A DNA stretch of 64,000 bases, from NCBI RefSeq assembly GCF_000016185.1, contig NC_011420.2, positions 2,562,501-2,626,500 on the forward strand, given 5' to 3'. The stretch comes from Rhodospirillum centenum SW. Its GTDB lineage: Bacteria > Pseudomonadota > Alphaproteobacteria > Azospirillales > Azospirillaceae. Within the stretch, counting starts at the first letter, position 1; each line of letters begins with the position of its first letter. Shown piece after piece: positions 8,654 through 17,087 of the stretch. The translations under genes were made by a program, and so were the position numbers. The notes beneath the pieces are model-generated. The model did no database searches. It worked only from the letters and a program-made list of their open reading frames with translations, and was not told the DNA's origin.

Positions 8654-8875
8654 GTTCCGGCACTGGTTCCGGCCCCTGATGCTGTCCCGCGCGAACGCCC
8701 ACAGGGCAGGCCGGCGCGGCAGACACCCTGGGGGACCACTCCCCCGCCGGGGCAGGACGGTGCCCCGCCCGCGGATCGGCGGTGCGCGGAGATCGGTCGG
8801 TGCGCTTGACGCTTCCGGCATTTGTCCCTAATCCGGCTCCCGACCCCGTGACCTCCATTCTGGAAGGCGTACTCC

Positions 8876-9832
8876 TTGCACCCGGATTCCTGTGATGAAC
8901 AGGGCCGTATCGCCCTTGTGGTGCCCGTCTACAACGACGGGACAGCCGTGCGGCGGCTTCTGGAAGACCTCGCCGCGGGGCCGCTGGCATCACGGTTGAC
9001 GGTCCTTCTCGTCGATGACGGATCGGTCGAGGATGCTCCCCGACCGGAGGATCTGGCCCGCACCGGGCTGGCGGGCCGTGTCGTGCGGCTGAGGCGCAAC
9101 GTCGGCCATCAGAAGGCGCTGGCCATCGGTCTGGCCGAAGCGTTGCGCGATGAGCGCGCGACCCGCGTCGCCTTCATGGACGGCGACGGCGAGGACCGTC
9201 CCGTCGATCTTCCGCGTCTGCTGGACGCCCTGACCGGAAGCGGGGCCGACATCGCCGTGGCCCAACGGCAGAAACGCCATGAGACGTGGCTGTTCCTGGC
9301 CTTCTATACCGTCTACAAGCCGGTGTTCACGGCGCTGACGGGAAAACGTATCGATTTCGGCAACTTCATCGTGATGACCCGGGCCGCGGCCGAGCGTCTG
9401 TCGCTGATGGAAGAGACCACGACGCATGTGGCGGGCGCCGTCCTGGCCTCCCGCCTGCGGCTGGTCCGGGTGAAAAGCGACCGGGGCGTCCGATATGCGG
9501 GCACGTCCAGGATGAACTATGTCGCGCTGATCCTGCACGGACTGAAATCCGTCATCGTCTTTTCCGAGGATGTGCTGGTCCGCCTGACGATCCTGTTCGC
9601 CGGCATCCTCGGTCTGGGTGCCCTGGCCCTGGTCGTCGCCCTCGGTTCCAAGCTCTCCGGACTCGCCACGCCGGGGTGGCTGACCCTGGTGGTCGGCTTC
9701 GTGCTGGTCGGCTGCGGACAGGCGGCCATACTGGTCTTCATGGCGCTGATGACGGTCATCAGCGCACGGCGCACCAACAACGTCACCCCCGTCGAACTGG
9801 CGGGCCTGCTCTCGTCACGGGACACACGATGA
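8876..9832 (+). CDS. Family 2 glycosyltransferase with C-terminal membrane anchor (GtrB/DPM-like)
   Basis: The 318-residue protein has a GT-A domain: ALVVPVYND (13-21), LLVDDGS (44-50), RNVGHQKALAIG (74-85) and MDGDGEDRP (101-109). The last occupies the place of the usual DADLQDP metal/substrate motif and is unusual in sequence. Two hydrophobic segments follow at about 235-258 and 265-293. This is the plan of polyprenyl-phosphate sugar transferases such as GtrB and dolichol-phosphate mannose synthase. The TTG start is backed by GGAAGG about 8 bases upstream; no ATG or GTG in frame leaves the GT-A domain whole. The stop overlaps the start of the next gene by 4 bases. The sugar is unknown. Confidence 0.82.
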   Translation: MHPDSCDEQGRIALVVPVYNDGTAVRRLLEDLAAGPLASRLTVLLVDDGSVEDAPRPEDLARTGLAGRVVRLRRNVGHQKALAIGLAEALRDERATRVAFMDGDGEDRPVDLPRLLDALTGSGADIAVAQRQKRHETWLFLAFYTVYKPVFTALTGKRIDFGNFIVMTRAAAERLSLMEETTTHVAGAVLASRLRLVRVKSDRGVRYAGTSRMNYVALILHGLKSVIVFSEDVLVRLTILFAGILGLGALALVVALGSKLSGLATPGWLTLVVGFVLVGCGQAAILVFMALMTVISARRTNNVTPVELAGLLSSRDTR

Positions 9833-11574
9833 CCGACACACGCGCCCGGGATCTCCTGCCAGCGGTGGTCGGAGCGGTTCTCGTCGCCCTGTGGGGATGG
9901 CTGACCTGGGACTGGTGGTTCCCGGTCCCGTTCTGGGACATGGTCAACGTCCTGCGGTTCCTGGACCGCATCGACGGCGCCTTCAATCCCGTCCTGTTCT
10001 TCACCTTCGTCGACAACGAGCATCGGCCCGCCTTCCCGATGGTGCTGTTCTACGTCGACACCTATCTGCTCGGGGCAACGGGACGGCCGCTGGTGGCCGC
10101 CTCCTGGCTGTGCGCCTTCGTCATGGCCCTGGTCTTCTGGCGCGCGACGTCGGAGCGGACCAGCGACCGCCCTTGGGCGTCGGGCCTGCTGCTGCTCGGA
10201 ATGCTGGCGCTCCTGTTCGGGCTGGTTCACTTCGAGAATCTGTTCTGGAGCAAGCAGACCCATGTCTACCTGTCCCTCCTGGCATCGGCGGCAGCCATGC
10301 GGCTGGCCACGCGGGACGCTTCCGGCGCCTGTCGCGGCATCATCAGCGCCCGTGCCGCCGCCGTTGCCGGCCTTCTGTTCGTCGGCAGTTTCAGCTTCCT
10401 CTACGGGCTGGTGGCCTGGGCGCCCGTTCTGGCCTTCCAGCTCCTGAGCCGCCGGCACCGGGCTGATCTGGCGCTGACGGTGCCGGCCTTCCTGCTCACC
10501 GTCGCCCTCTATGCCGCCACCTGGACCTGGATCGAGGGGCATGATTCTCCCTTCCGGACACTGCTCGATCCGCCGGGGCTGATGGCCTATGCGCTCGACC
10601 TCGTGTCCGGGCCGCTGACCATGGCCGTATCCGCCTTCCTTCCGATGGAGCGGGCGAACCTGATCGCGGTGACGGCCGTGGTCCTGCTGACGGCGGCCGG
10701 GGCGGCGGGGCTGCCGCCGATCCGCGGTCTCTTCGGCCGCAGGCGGCCGGAGACGGCCGGGCGCGGGACGGCGCTGCCGGAAACCGACTCCTTCCTGCTG
10801 CTGGTCATGGCGCACATGCTCCTGATCGGTCTGGTGACGGGCCTCGGGCGGCTGAACGTCACGCCGGGAGAGACATCCCGGTATCAGATCTGCGGCGCGC
10901 TGTTCCTGATCGCCGCCGTCGGGCTGACGGTCCGCGCCCGCCCCGCAACGGCCGGCGCCGCCGCTCTCGGGCTGGCGGCCATCGCTGCCGCGGGCAGCTA
11001 CGCGGCCTGTCCCCAGGCCAACGCCCTGGTCTTCAAGGTCGAGAACGGGGCGATGGCCTTTGCGCTCGGTGTCGATACCGATCCCGTGGCCGACCAGATC
11101 TTCCCTGTCCACCAGATGCTGGCGGACATCCGGGAGCGGATGGCGGCGCAGGGGATCCGGCCCTGGCATGTGCCGGACACCGACCGGATCGGCGGCCCGC
11201 TGCCGGAGGCTGCGGACCCTGCCCGCTGCGTCGGCTCGGTGGAGTCCGTCACCGGACTGCCCGGCGCACCGCAACCGTTCCGCCGGGTCGTGGGCTGGGC
11301 GTTGGAGCACCGGCAGGGCAGTGATGCGGCCCCGCGGCTCATCGCCTTCACCGACGGGGCCGGGCGCATCACGGGTCTGGGGACGGTCGGCATCCGCAGG
11401 GACGAGATATCGGCGCAGACAGGGCTGGGCCGGCTGGCCCGTCAGGTGAGCGATGCCGGATATCCGGGTTTCATCGGGTATGTGCCCGAAGACGCGGATA
11501 CCGGCTCCGGGGTGGTCCATGCCTGGGCGATCCTGCATGACGGCCGCGCCTGTCCGCTGACCGGCGGGCGCTGA
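9829..11574 (+). CDS. Polytopic membrane protein, probable GT-C-type glycosyltransferase
   Basis: The 581-residue protein has about 10-11 predicted membrane segments in its first 400 residues and a soluble C-terminal domain of about 180 residues. The first periplasmic loop contains PFWDM and, 35 residues on, DNEHRP, the acidic and NEH-type motifs often seen in GT-C sugar transferases that use lipid-linked donors. It overlaps the GtrB-like gene by ATGA, so the pair probably works as one unit: the first makes a polyprenyl-phosphate sugar, this one transfers it outside the membrane to a lipid, glycan or protein. No GtrA-type flippase is present. Family placement is inferred from layout; the acceptor is unknown. 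Confidence 0.6.
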   Translation: MTDTRARDLLPAVVGAVLVALWGWLTWDWWFPVPFWDMVNVLRFLDRIDGAFNPVLFFTFVDNEHRPAFPMVLFYVDTYLLGATGRPLVAASWLCAFVMALVFWRATSERTSDRPWASGLLLLGMLALLFGLVHFENLFWSKQTHVYLSLLASAAAMRLATRDASGACRGIISARAAAVAGLLFVGSFSFLYGLVAWAPVLAFQLLSRRHRADLALTVPAFLLTVALYAATWTWIEGHDSPFRTLLDPPGLMAYALDLVSGPLTMAVSAFLPMERANLIAVTAVVLLTAAGAAGLPPIRGLFGRRRPETAGRGTALPETDSFLLLVMAHMLLIGLVTGLGRLNVTPGETSRYQICGALFLIAAVGLTVRARPATAGAAALGLAAIAAAGSYAACPQANALVFKVENGAMAFALGVDTDPVADQIFPVHQMLADIRERMAAQGIRPWHVPDTDRIGGPLPEAADPARCVGSVESVTGLPGAPQPFRRVVGWALEHRQGSDAAPRLIAFTDGAGRITGLGTVGIRRDEISAQTGLGRLARQVSDAGYPGFIGYVPEDADTGSGVVHAWAILHDGRACPLTGGR

Positions 11575-11673
11575 GTCCTTAATGAACCCCTGACCTGACG
11601 TCCGCTGTAGCGTCACCCGCATCGTACCCGGCTGGTCCATGCCCCCCCGCCACGCGCTCTGCTCGGCCACGCC

Positions 11674-11850
11674 ATGGCGGCGGGGTGGCAAGGAGCGCGG
11701 GCGCTGGTCGTAGCGGAGACCATCACGCGGCTGCCGCGGCCCCCCTACAGTCCCGAGTCGGGTCCGGTCGAGTGCGTCTGGACGGCCCATCGAATGTCGA
11801 TGGCGCAGAGACTGGTGCGGCGGGGGATGGGCGAGGACTGGCAGGTTTCC
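11674..11850 (+). pseudogene. Remnant of an IS630-family transposase (C-terminal part)
   Basis: The reading frame gives AGWQGARALVVAETI, then TRLPRPPYSPES and GPVECVW. This follows the conserved end of IS630/Tc1-type transposases, where the family has DGAGWH...LVVP.NI, LPPYSPELNP and VExVW. The Glu of VECVW would be the third catalytic residue of the DDE triad. Several key positions are changed (PRPPYSPESGP for PLPPYSPELNP), the N-terminal two thirds are absent and no terminal inverted repeats were found, so this is a relic. It lies between the glycosyltransferase pair and tRNA-Gly. Confidence 0.7.
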
Positions 11851-11949
11851 GGCCTCCCCCGGCCCGGCGCTCGCAGCCAGGCGGGCCGTGGCGTGCCCGG
11901 GGCAGCCCGGCGCAGGCGGCTTGCTGCGTCCCTGCGCTCATCCGGAAAA

Positions 11950-11985
11950 GCAAAAAGGCCCGGCGTCGGCGCGGGCCTTTTTTGC
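11950..11985. terminator. Bidirectional terminator next to tRNA-Gly
   Basis: GCAAAAAGGCCCG, a short loop, then CGGGCCTTTTTTGC form a hairpin with A-run and T-run flanks, working in either direction. It ends the tRNA-Gly transcript (minus strand), whose 3' end is 11 bases away, and could also end transcripts from the left. Confidence 0.85.
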
Positions 11986-11996
11986 TTGTCTGAGAC

Positions 11997-12071
11997 TGGA
12001 GCGGGCGAAGGGATTCGAACCCTCGACCCCAACCTTGGCAAGGTTGTGCTCTACCCCTGAGCTACGCCCGC
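11997..12071 (-). tRNA. tRNA-Gly (anticodon GCC)
   Basis: The minus strand folds into a 75-base tRNA with acceptor stem GCGGGCG/CGCCCGC, D arm GCTCAGGGGTAGAGC, anticodon stem CAACC/GGTTG around loop TTGCCAA, T loop TTCGAAT and an encoded CCA. It reads GGC/GGU glycine codons. Confidence 0.96.
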
Positions 12072-12208
12072 GTTCCGTCTCTGTGCCGACGCTGCTTCCG
12101 TGCCTTGCGACCCGGTCCCTGTCCGGCCGCCCGCATCGCCCTGGTTCCGTTGCCGTTACCGTCGCTCCGCCGTCGGCCGTCGGGGTTGCGCCCCGTCGGT
12201 GAGCGCGG

Positions 12209-12236
12209 ACTATACTCATCCGCCGACGGCTTGCAA
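12209..12236 (-). promoter_or_regulatory. Candidate sigma-70 promoter toward tRNA-Gly
   Basis: Read on the minus strand, TTGCAA (12231-12236), a 16-base spacer and TATAGT (12209-12214) resemble a housekeeping promoter. The tRNA would have a leader of about 130 bases, longer than for the other tRNAs here, so a nearer promoter is not excluded. Confidence 0.45.
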
Positions 12237-12265
12237 GCGGTTTGTTGCAGAAAAAATCGGGGCCG

Positions 12266-12295
12266 TTGGCGAGGGGGGGGCGGGCAGACTATATA
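12266..12295 (+). promoter_or_regulatory. Candidate promoter for cnoX
   Basis: TTGGCG (12266-12271) and TATATA (12290-12295) are 18 bases apart, in one of the few AT-containing stretches before cnoX. Transcription would begin near 12302, giving a leader of about 195 bases. Confidence 0.4.
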
Positions 12296-12498
12296 AGCCC
12301 GCGGACCGGCGGTTTCCGCCGTGCCCGGCGACGGTGCGCGCCTCCCGCAGGGGCGGGCGACCGAGCCCAAGACCAACCGTCCACCCGACGGCCGTCGCCC
12401 CGGCGGCCGTCATCCCGAGCGGACCAACCAGACGGGCCAGCCGAACGGGCCGACCAACCGGGCCGAAACGACAGGCCACGCAACCAAGGACGAGGACC

Positions 12499-13431
12499 AT
12501 GCAGCCCAGCTTCCCCGCCACCCCCGCGCCGAAGCCGACCGTCCCCGGCGACATCATCAAGGACGGCAGCGACGCCACCTTCATGGCCGACGTCATCGAG
12601 GCGTCGCGCACGGTGCCGGTCCTGGTCGATTTCTGGGCGACGTGGTGCGGCCCCTGCAAGCAGCTCGGACCCGCGCTGGAAAAGGTGGTGACGGCGGCCA
12701 AGGGCGCCGTCCGGCTGGTCAAGATCGACACCGACAAGAACCCGATGGTGGCGGGCCAGCTCCGCATCCAGTCGATTCCCGCCGTCTACGCCTTCTACCA
12801 GGGCCGGCCGGTGGACGGATTCGTCGGCGCCCTGCCCGAATCGCAGCTCAAGCAGTTCGTGGACCGGCTGCTGCAGGCGACCGGCGCCGCCGCCCCGGGA
12901 GGCGACGACATCGCCACCGTCCTGGAGGAGGCGAAGCAGATCCTGGACCAGGGGGATGCGGAAGGGGCCGCCGCCGTCTACAACGAGGTGCTCCAGGCCG
13001 AGCCGGAGAACGCCGTCGCCTATGTCGGGCTGGTCCGCTGCCTGCTGGCCGTGGGGCAGACCGACGACGCGCGCAAGCTGATCGAGGGCGCCCCCGCCGC
13101 CATCGCCAAATCGCCGGAGCTGGCCGGTCTGAAGAGCCAGCTCGATCTGGCAGACCAGGCCCGGCAGGCCGGCCCGGTCCCCGAGCTGATGAACCGTCTG
13201 GCCCGCGACCCCGACGACCACCAGACGCGCTACGACCTGGCCCTGGCCCTCTATGCCGCCGGCAAGGCCGAGGCGGCGGTGGAGGCGCTGCTGGAGATCG
13301 TGAAGCGCGACCGCGACTGGAACGAACAGGCCGCCCGGAAGCAGCTCCTCAAATTTTTTGAGGCTTTCGGCCCCACGGACAAGCTGACGGTCATGGCCCG
13401 GCGGAAATTGTCCTCTATCTTATTTTCATGA
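12499..13431 (+). CDS. cnoX: Chaperedoxin CnoX (thioredoxin plus TPR-like domain)
   Basis: The 310-residue protein joins a thioredoxin domain (about 20-125, active site WCGPC at 49-53, cis-proline motif SIPAVY) to a helical C-terminal region (130-310) of TPR-like repeats ([31 protein letters not shown]). CnoX/YbbN protects proteins from oxidative aggregation and passes them to chaperones. E. coli CnoX has lost the second cysteine, whereas this one keeps CGPC, as in Caulobacter, so it should have redox activity. The start is the ATG at 12499, where the family begins. Its stop overlaps the next gene by ATGA, indicating translational coupling. Confidence 0.92.
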   Translation: MQPSFPATPAPKPTVPGDIIKDGSDATFMADVIEASRTVPVLVDFWATWCGPCKQLGPALEKVVTAAKGAVRLVKIDTDKNPMVAGQLRIQSIPAVYAFYQGRPVDGFVGALPESQLKQFVDRLLQATGAAAPGGDDIATVLEEAKQILDQGDAEGAAAVYNEVLQAEPENAVAYVGLVRCLLAVGQTDDARKLIEGAPAAIAKSPELAGLKSQLDLADQARQAGPVPELMNRLARDPDDHQTRYDLALALYAAGKAEAAVEALLEIVKRDRDWNEQAARKQLLKFFEAFGPTDKLTVMARRKLSSILFS

Positions 13432-14090
13432 CCCTGAACCCCTTCGATCCGACCTTCGAGTCGCTGCCGCAGAGCATCCCCGTCTTCCCCCTGACGGGGG
13501 TGCTCCTGCTTCCACGCGGCAAGCTGCCCCTGAACATCTTCGAGCCGCGCTACCTCGCCATGATGCAGGATGCGCTGGCCGCCGACCGGATGATCGGGAT
13601 GATCCAGCCGGCCGACCCGGCGGACCGCTGCCGCAATCCCGGCCTGCTGGACGTGGGCTGCGCCGGCCGCATCACCTCCTTCTCGGAGACCGAGGACGGC
13701 CGCTTCCTCGTCACCCTGACCGGCGTCTGCCGGTTCCTGGTGACGGAGGAGGTGCCGACCACCCGCGGCTACCGCCGCGTGGTGCCGGACTGGTCTCCCT
13801 TCGCCCTGGACCTGACGGAGGATGCCTGCCAGTGCATCGACCGGCCGCGGCTGACCTCGGCGCTGCGGACCTTCTTCCAGCAGCACGGCATGCAGGCCAA
13901 CTGGGACGCCATCGAGAGCACGCCCGACGAGCGGCTGGTCACCACCCTGTCCATGATCTGCCCGTTCGGACCGCGGGAGAAACAGGCCCTGCTGGAGGTG
14001 GCGGACCTGCCCCAGCGCGCCGACATGCTGCTTGCATTGATCGAGATGGCGGTGCACGACAGGCGCGACGGCGAAGCGGCCCGGCACTGA
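13428..14090 (+). CDS. Lon N-terminal-domain (LonA substrate-binding) protein
   Basis: The 220-residue protein consists of a single Lon N-terminal (PUA-like) domain: [19 protein letters not shown] then IFEPRYLAM near the start, and the helical part with [12 protein letters not shown] in the second half. It has no ATPase or protease domain. Such stand-alone LON-domain proteins are common beside cnoX in alphaproteobacteria, and the ATGA overlap with cnoX supports a joint role in protein quality control, which is inferred. A Trm112-family gene follows 71 bases later. Confidence 0.88.
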   Translation: MTLNPFDPTFESLPQSIPVFPLTGVLLLPRGKLPLNIFEPRYLAMMQDALAADRMIGMIQPADPADRCRNPGLLDVGCAGRITSFSETEDGRFLVTLTGVCRFLVTEEVPTTRGYRRVVPDWSPFALDLTEDACQCIDRPRLTSALRTFFQQHGMQANWDAIESTPDERLVTTLSMICPFGPREKQALLEVADLPQRADMLLALIEMAVHDRRDGEAARH

Positions 14091-14161
14091 CGCCGGCCGC
14101 AGCGCCCGTCGCCGTACCGTTCTTCCGCACCGTCCCTCAGCATCGACAAGGAGTTCCCGCC

Positions 14162-14365
14162 ATGGCCGACGCCGCCAAGGTTGACCCCAAGCTGCTGGAG
14201 ATCCTGGTCTGCCCGCTGACCAAGGGTCCGCTGCGCTACGACGCCGACCGCCAGGAACTGGTCAGCGACCAGGCCAAGCTGGCCTATCCGATCCGCGACG
14301 GCATCCCGATCATGCTGGTGGACGAGGCCCGTCCGCTGGACGGCGCCCCGGCCCGCGCCGGCTGA
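14162..14365 (+). CDS. Trm112/UPF0434 family protein
   Basis: This 67-residue protein matches the YcaR/Trm112 family: [27 protein letters not shown] and the ending VDEARPL. Trm112 proteins activate methyltransferases. The usual zinc-binding CPxC reads CPLT here and the later cysteines are missing, so it should not bind zinc. The RBS AAGGAG is about 7 bases before the ATG. It precedes the DUF971 gene by 8 bases on the same strand, probably in one operon with cnoX. Confidence 0.88.
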   Translation: MADAAKVDPKLLEILVCPLTKGPLRYDADRQELVSDQAKLAYPIRDGIPIMLVDEARPLDGAPARAG

Positions 14366-14373
14366 GCCCCGCC

Positions 14374-14754
14374 ATGGCGGAGGGCGGCAGCCGCCCCTGG
14401 CCGACGGAGATCCGCCTGAAGAAAGCGGAGCGGACCCTGCTGGTCGCCTTCGACGACGGCAGCCGCTTCGCCCTGCCGGCGGAATTCCTGCGGGTCGAGA
14501 GCCCGTCGGCCGAGGTGCAGGGCCACGGCCCCGGCCAGAAAAAGCTGGTGGCCGGCAAGGCCGGGGTCGGCATCGCGTCGCTGGAGCCGGTCGGCAACTA
14601 TGCCGTCCGCATCGTCTTCGACGACGGGCACGACACCGGCCTGTTCACCTGGAGCTATCTGCACGAGCTGGGCAGCCGGCAGGCCGACCTGTGGTCCGCC
14701 TACCTGGCCGCGCTGGAGGCCAGGGGCCTGCGCCGCGAGCCGCGGAACCGCTAG
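14374..14754 (+). CDS. DUF971 (GBBH-like N-terminal domain) protein
   Basis: The 126-residue protein has the DUF971 pattern: PTEIRLKKAERTL, the strand FALPAEFLRVESPSAEVQGHG, VGNYAVRIVFDDGHDTGLFTW and SYLHELG. The domain also forms the N-terminal part of gamma-butyrobetaine hydroxylase and occurs near iron-sulfur assembly genes, but the stand-alone protein has no settled function. It follows the Trm112-like gene closely and likely shares its transcript. Confidence 0.88.
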   Translation: MAEGGSRPWPTEIRLKKAERTLLVAFDDGSRFALPAEFLRVESPSAEVQGHGPGQKKLVAGKAGVGIASLEPVGNYAVRIVFDDGHDTGLFTWSYLHELGSRQADLWSAYLAALEARGLRREPRNR

Positions 14755-14931
14755 CGGGCGGCGCGCCGCTGCGCCATCGGACGGGCAGGCGCCCTGGTGG
14801 CCGCCCCCCTGCCCCCCCTGTCATATTCCCGTATCGCCTCCCTGGACGCCATGGCGTCCGCTTAAGCCGATCCTGTAGCCTGGGCGTTTCAAGGAACGGG
14901 CACTTCAACGGACGGGCAGGGAGGCGGGTCG

Positions 14932-15414
14932 ATGGCGGAGACGCGGGCGGCCGGAACCATCGGGATGGCAGGGGTCGAGGGCGCCGTCTGCCCCGCCCTG
15001 CGCTACCGCGACGCCGGGGCGGCCATCGACTGGCTCTGCCGGGTCGTGGGCTTCACGCGGCATCTGGTGGTGCCGGATGGCGAGGGCGGCATCGCCCACG
15101 CGCAGCTCGTGCTGGGCGGCGGCATGGTGATGCTGGGCAGCGACAGGGAGGACCGCTATGTCGGCTTCCGCGCCCCCGGACCGGAGGGGGGCGGGGTCGC
15201 CTGCACCTGCCTGCTGATCCACGACGTGGACGCGCTGCACGCGCGGGTGACGGCGGAGGGGGCGACGGCCCTGGAAGGCGGGGTGATCGACACGGACTAC
15301 GGCTCCCGCTGCTTCACCGTGCGGGACCCGGAAGGCCATCTCTGGCACTTCGGCACCTACGACCCCTGGCAGGCCGCGGCGGACCCCGGCGGAACGTCGC
15401 CGGGATCGTCCTGA
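14932..15414 (+). CDS. VOC-superfamily (glyoxalase/bleomycin-resistance-like) protein
   Basis: The 160-residue protein has one paired beta-alpha-beta-beta-beta fold: ALRYRDAGAAIDWLCRVVGF in the first half and FTVRDPEGHLWHFGTYDPW near the end, the latter carrying the family's DPEGxxW motif. It resembles PhnB/YdeI-type VOC proteins. The substrate cannot be told from sequence. Another VOC protein lies at 28059-28493. It converges on marC. Confidence 0.82.
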   Translation: MAETRAAGTIGMAGVEGAVCPALRYRDAGAAIDWLCRVVGFTRHLVVPDGEGGIAHAQLVLGGGMVMLGSDREDRYVGFRAPGPEGGGVACTCLLIHDVDALHARVTAEGATALEGGVIDTDYGSRCFTVRDPEGHLWHFGTYDPWQAAADPGGTSPGSS

Positions 15415-15441
15415 TCCGGGGACCTAGCGGCGCAGGGGGGC

Positions 15442-16083
15442 CTAGCGGTGCAGTACGCCGCTTTCGATCAGCCCGTCGATGACGAACTGGCAGGCCAGAG
15501 CGGCCAGCAGGATGCCGAGCACGCGGTTCACCACGTTGATGCCGGTCACGCCCATGAAGCGGCTGACCTCGGCCGCGAACAGCAGCACCACCAGCGTCAG
15601 CGCCAGCACCGCCGCCAGCACGCCCAGCACCACCGCCTGCGAGGCGAGGTCGCCCGAAGCGCGGCCCATCAGCAGCACGACCGAGGTCATGGCGCCGGGG
15701 CCGGCGATCAGCGGGATGCCCAGCGGGAAGACGGAGATGTCGGCATCGTGCATCACCTTGTCCTGCGCCTCCGCCCGTTCGTCGGGGGTGGCGCGGATGC
15801 CGCTCTCCCGCGCGAACACCATCTCGATCGCCAGCAGCAGCAGCAGGATGCCGCCGGCGATGCGGAAGGCGCCGACACCGATGCCCAGGGCCTTCAGCAG
15901 CCCCTCACCCACCAGCGCGAAGACGAACAGCAGGCCGGCACCGATCAGCACGCCCTTCACCGCCATCCGCCGGCGCACGGAATGCTCCATGCCCGCGGTC
16001 AGTCCGGCGAAGACGGGACCCAGGCCGATCGGGTCGATGGTGACGAGAAAGGCGACGGCGGTGGCGAGGATCAGATCGGTCAT
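15442..16083 (-). CDS. marC: MarC/NAAT-family inner membrane protein
   Basis: The 213-residue protein has six predicted membrane helices with the MarC pattern: FLVTIDPIGLGPVFAGLT in the first, FRIAGGILLLLLAIEMV mid-way, FPLGIPLIAGPGAMTSVV and VNVVNRVLG-like NVVNRVLGILLAA near the end. MarC proteins are of uncertain function; some relatives move amino acids. The start at 16083 begins the first helix directly; a 39-codon extension is Pro/Arg-rich and is rejected. The gene diverges from the CoA transferase operon. Confidence 0.9.
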   Translation of the reverse strand: MTDLILATAVAFLVTIDPIGLGPVFAGLTAGMEHSVRRRMAVKGVLIGAGLLFVFALVGEGLLKALGIGVGAFRIAGGILLLLLAIEMVFARESGIRATPDERAEAQDKVMHDADISVFPLGIPLIAGPGAMTSVVLLMGRASGDLASQAVVLGVLAAVLALTLVVLLFAAEVSRFMGVTGINVVNRVLGILLAALACQFVIDGLIESGVLHR

Positions 16084-16371
16084 GGTCACACGGTCCGGGC
16101 GCACGGGACGGAAGGTCCTGGCGCGGTCGGGATCGGGTTCCGGGAAATCGGGGGATGGCCTAACGCATCGCGGGCGCGCCGTCCATGGCCGGTGCATCAT
16201 GGCCGGGATGCGGACGCGCGAAAGAGCAGCGGTTCATCAGGTCTGACCGGCTGGCGGACTGACCTGAAAACCGATTCGATTTTCGCCCCCGTCGGTTGAC
16301 ACTCCCCCCGGCCCCGCACTAAGAGCAGATGCGATACCTGACACCCCGGGAACGGAGGCCGAAGGACTGCC

Positions 16372-17076
16372 ATGATCAAGAAGGTCCATCCCGACGCCGT
16401 CGCCGCCCTGGCCGGCCTGCTGCGCGACGACATGACCATCATGGCCGGCGGCTTCGGCCTCTGCGGCATCCCGGAGACGCTGATCGACGCGATCCGCGAG
16501 TCCGGCGTGACGGGGCTGACCGTCATCTCCAACAATGCGGGCGTGGACGGCTTCGGCCTGGGCGTGCTGCTGGAGACGCGGCAGATCCGCAAGATGATCA
16601 GCAGCTATGTCGGGGAGAACAAGCTGTTCGCCCAGCAGTACCTGTCGGGCGAGCTGGAACTGGAGTTCAATCCCCAGGGCACGCTGGCCGAGCGCATCCG
16701 CGCCGGCGGGGCGGGCATCCCGGCCTTCTACACGAAGACCGGCGTCGGCACGATCGTGGCCGAGGGCAAGGAGATCCGGGAGTTCGACGGCGAACGCTAC
16801 GTCATGGAGCGCGGGCTGGTCGCCGATCTTGCCATCGTCAAGGCCTGGATCGGGGATACCGAGGGCAACCTCGTCTACCGGAAGACGGCGCGGAACTTCA
16901 ATCCGATGATGGCCACCGCCGGCAAGGTCACGGTGGCCGAGGTGGAGAGGCTGGTGCAGCCCGGGGAGATCGACCCCGACCACATCCACACCCCCGGCAT
17001 CTACGTGCAGCGCATCGTCCAGGGGGCTGCCTACGAGAAGCGCATCGAGCAGCGCACCGTCCGCAAGCGCGCCTGA
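16372..17076 (+). CDS. scoA: 3-oxoacid CoA-transferase subunit A
   Basis: This 234-residue alpha subunit carries the glycine-rich CoA-site motif [15 protein letters not shown] (24-38), then [12 protein letters not shown] and the ending [12 protein letters not shown]. With subunit B it swaps CoA between succinyl-CoA and a 3-oxoacid such as acetoacetate, in ketone or polyhydroxybutyrate breakdown. Acetoacetate is also a product of the homogentisate pathway encoded at 19.9-22.8 kb, so the two could be linked. Length and order (A then B, 11-base gap) are those of the SCOT family; acetoacetate as the exact acceptor is inferred. Confidence 0.92.
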   Translation: MIKKVHPDAVAALAGLLRDDMTIMAGGFGLCGIPETLIDAIRESGVTGLTVISNNAGVDGFGLGVLLETRQIRKMISSYVGENKLFAQQYLSGELELEFNPQGTLAERIRAGGAGIPAFYTKTGVGTIVAEGKEIREFDGERYVMERGLVADLAIVKAWIGDTEGNLVYRKTARNFNPMMATAGKVTVAEVERLVQPGEIDPDHIHTPGIYVQRIVQGAAYEKRIEQRTVRKRA

Positions 17077-17087
17077 GGGAGGACCGA

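Larger units (their letters stand above)
11575..11996. other. Gap between the glycosyltransferase pair and tRNA-Gly
   Basis: This 422-base stretch contains a decayed IS630 transposase fragment (about 11674-11850) and a bidirectional terminator (11950-11985). Nothing else is recognised. Confidence 0.7.
12072..12498. other. Divergent intergenic region tRNA-Gly / cnoX
   Basis: This gap of 427 bases holds a minus-strand promoter candidate (12209-12236) and a plus-strand one (12266-12295). The remainder, 12300-12498, is a GC-rich leader before cnoX with no recognised fold or gene. A frame that extends cnoX upstream from 12100 reads Arg/Pro-rich sequence and is not believed. Confidence 0.6.

Noticed and set aside
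8612-11996. A tRNA-flanked integrative element with attachment-site repeats
   Set aside because: No copy of the tRNA-Ala 3' end was found before tRNA-Gly and no integrase is present; only the island-like layout remains.
12100-12498. A longer CnoX starting at 12100
   Set aside because: The extra 133 residues are Arg/Pro/Thr-rich, overlap promoter-like DNA, and the family starts at the ATG at 12499.
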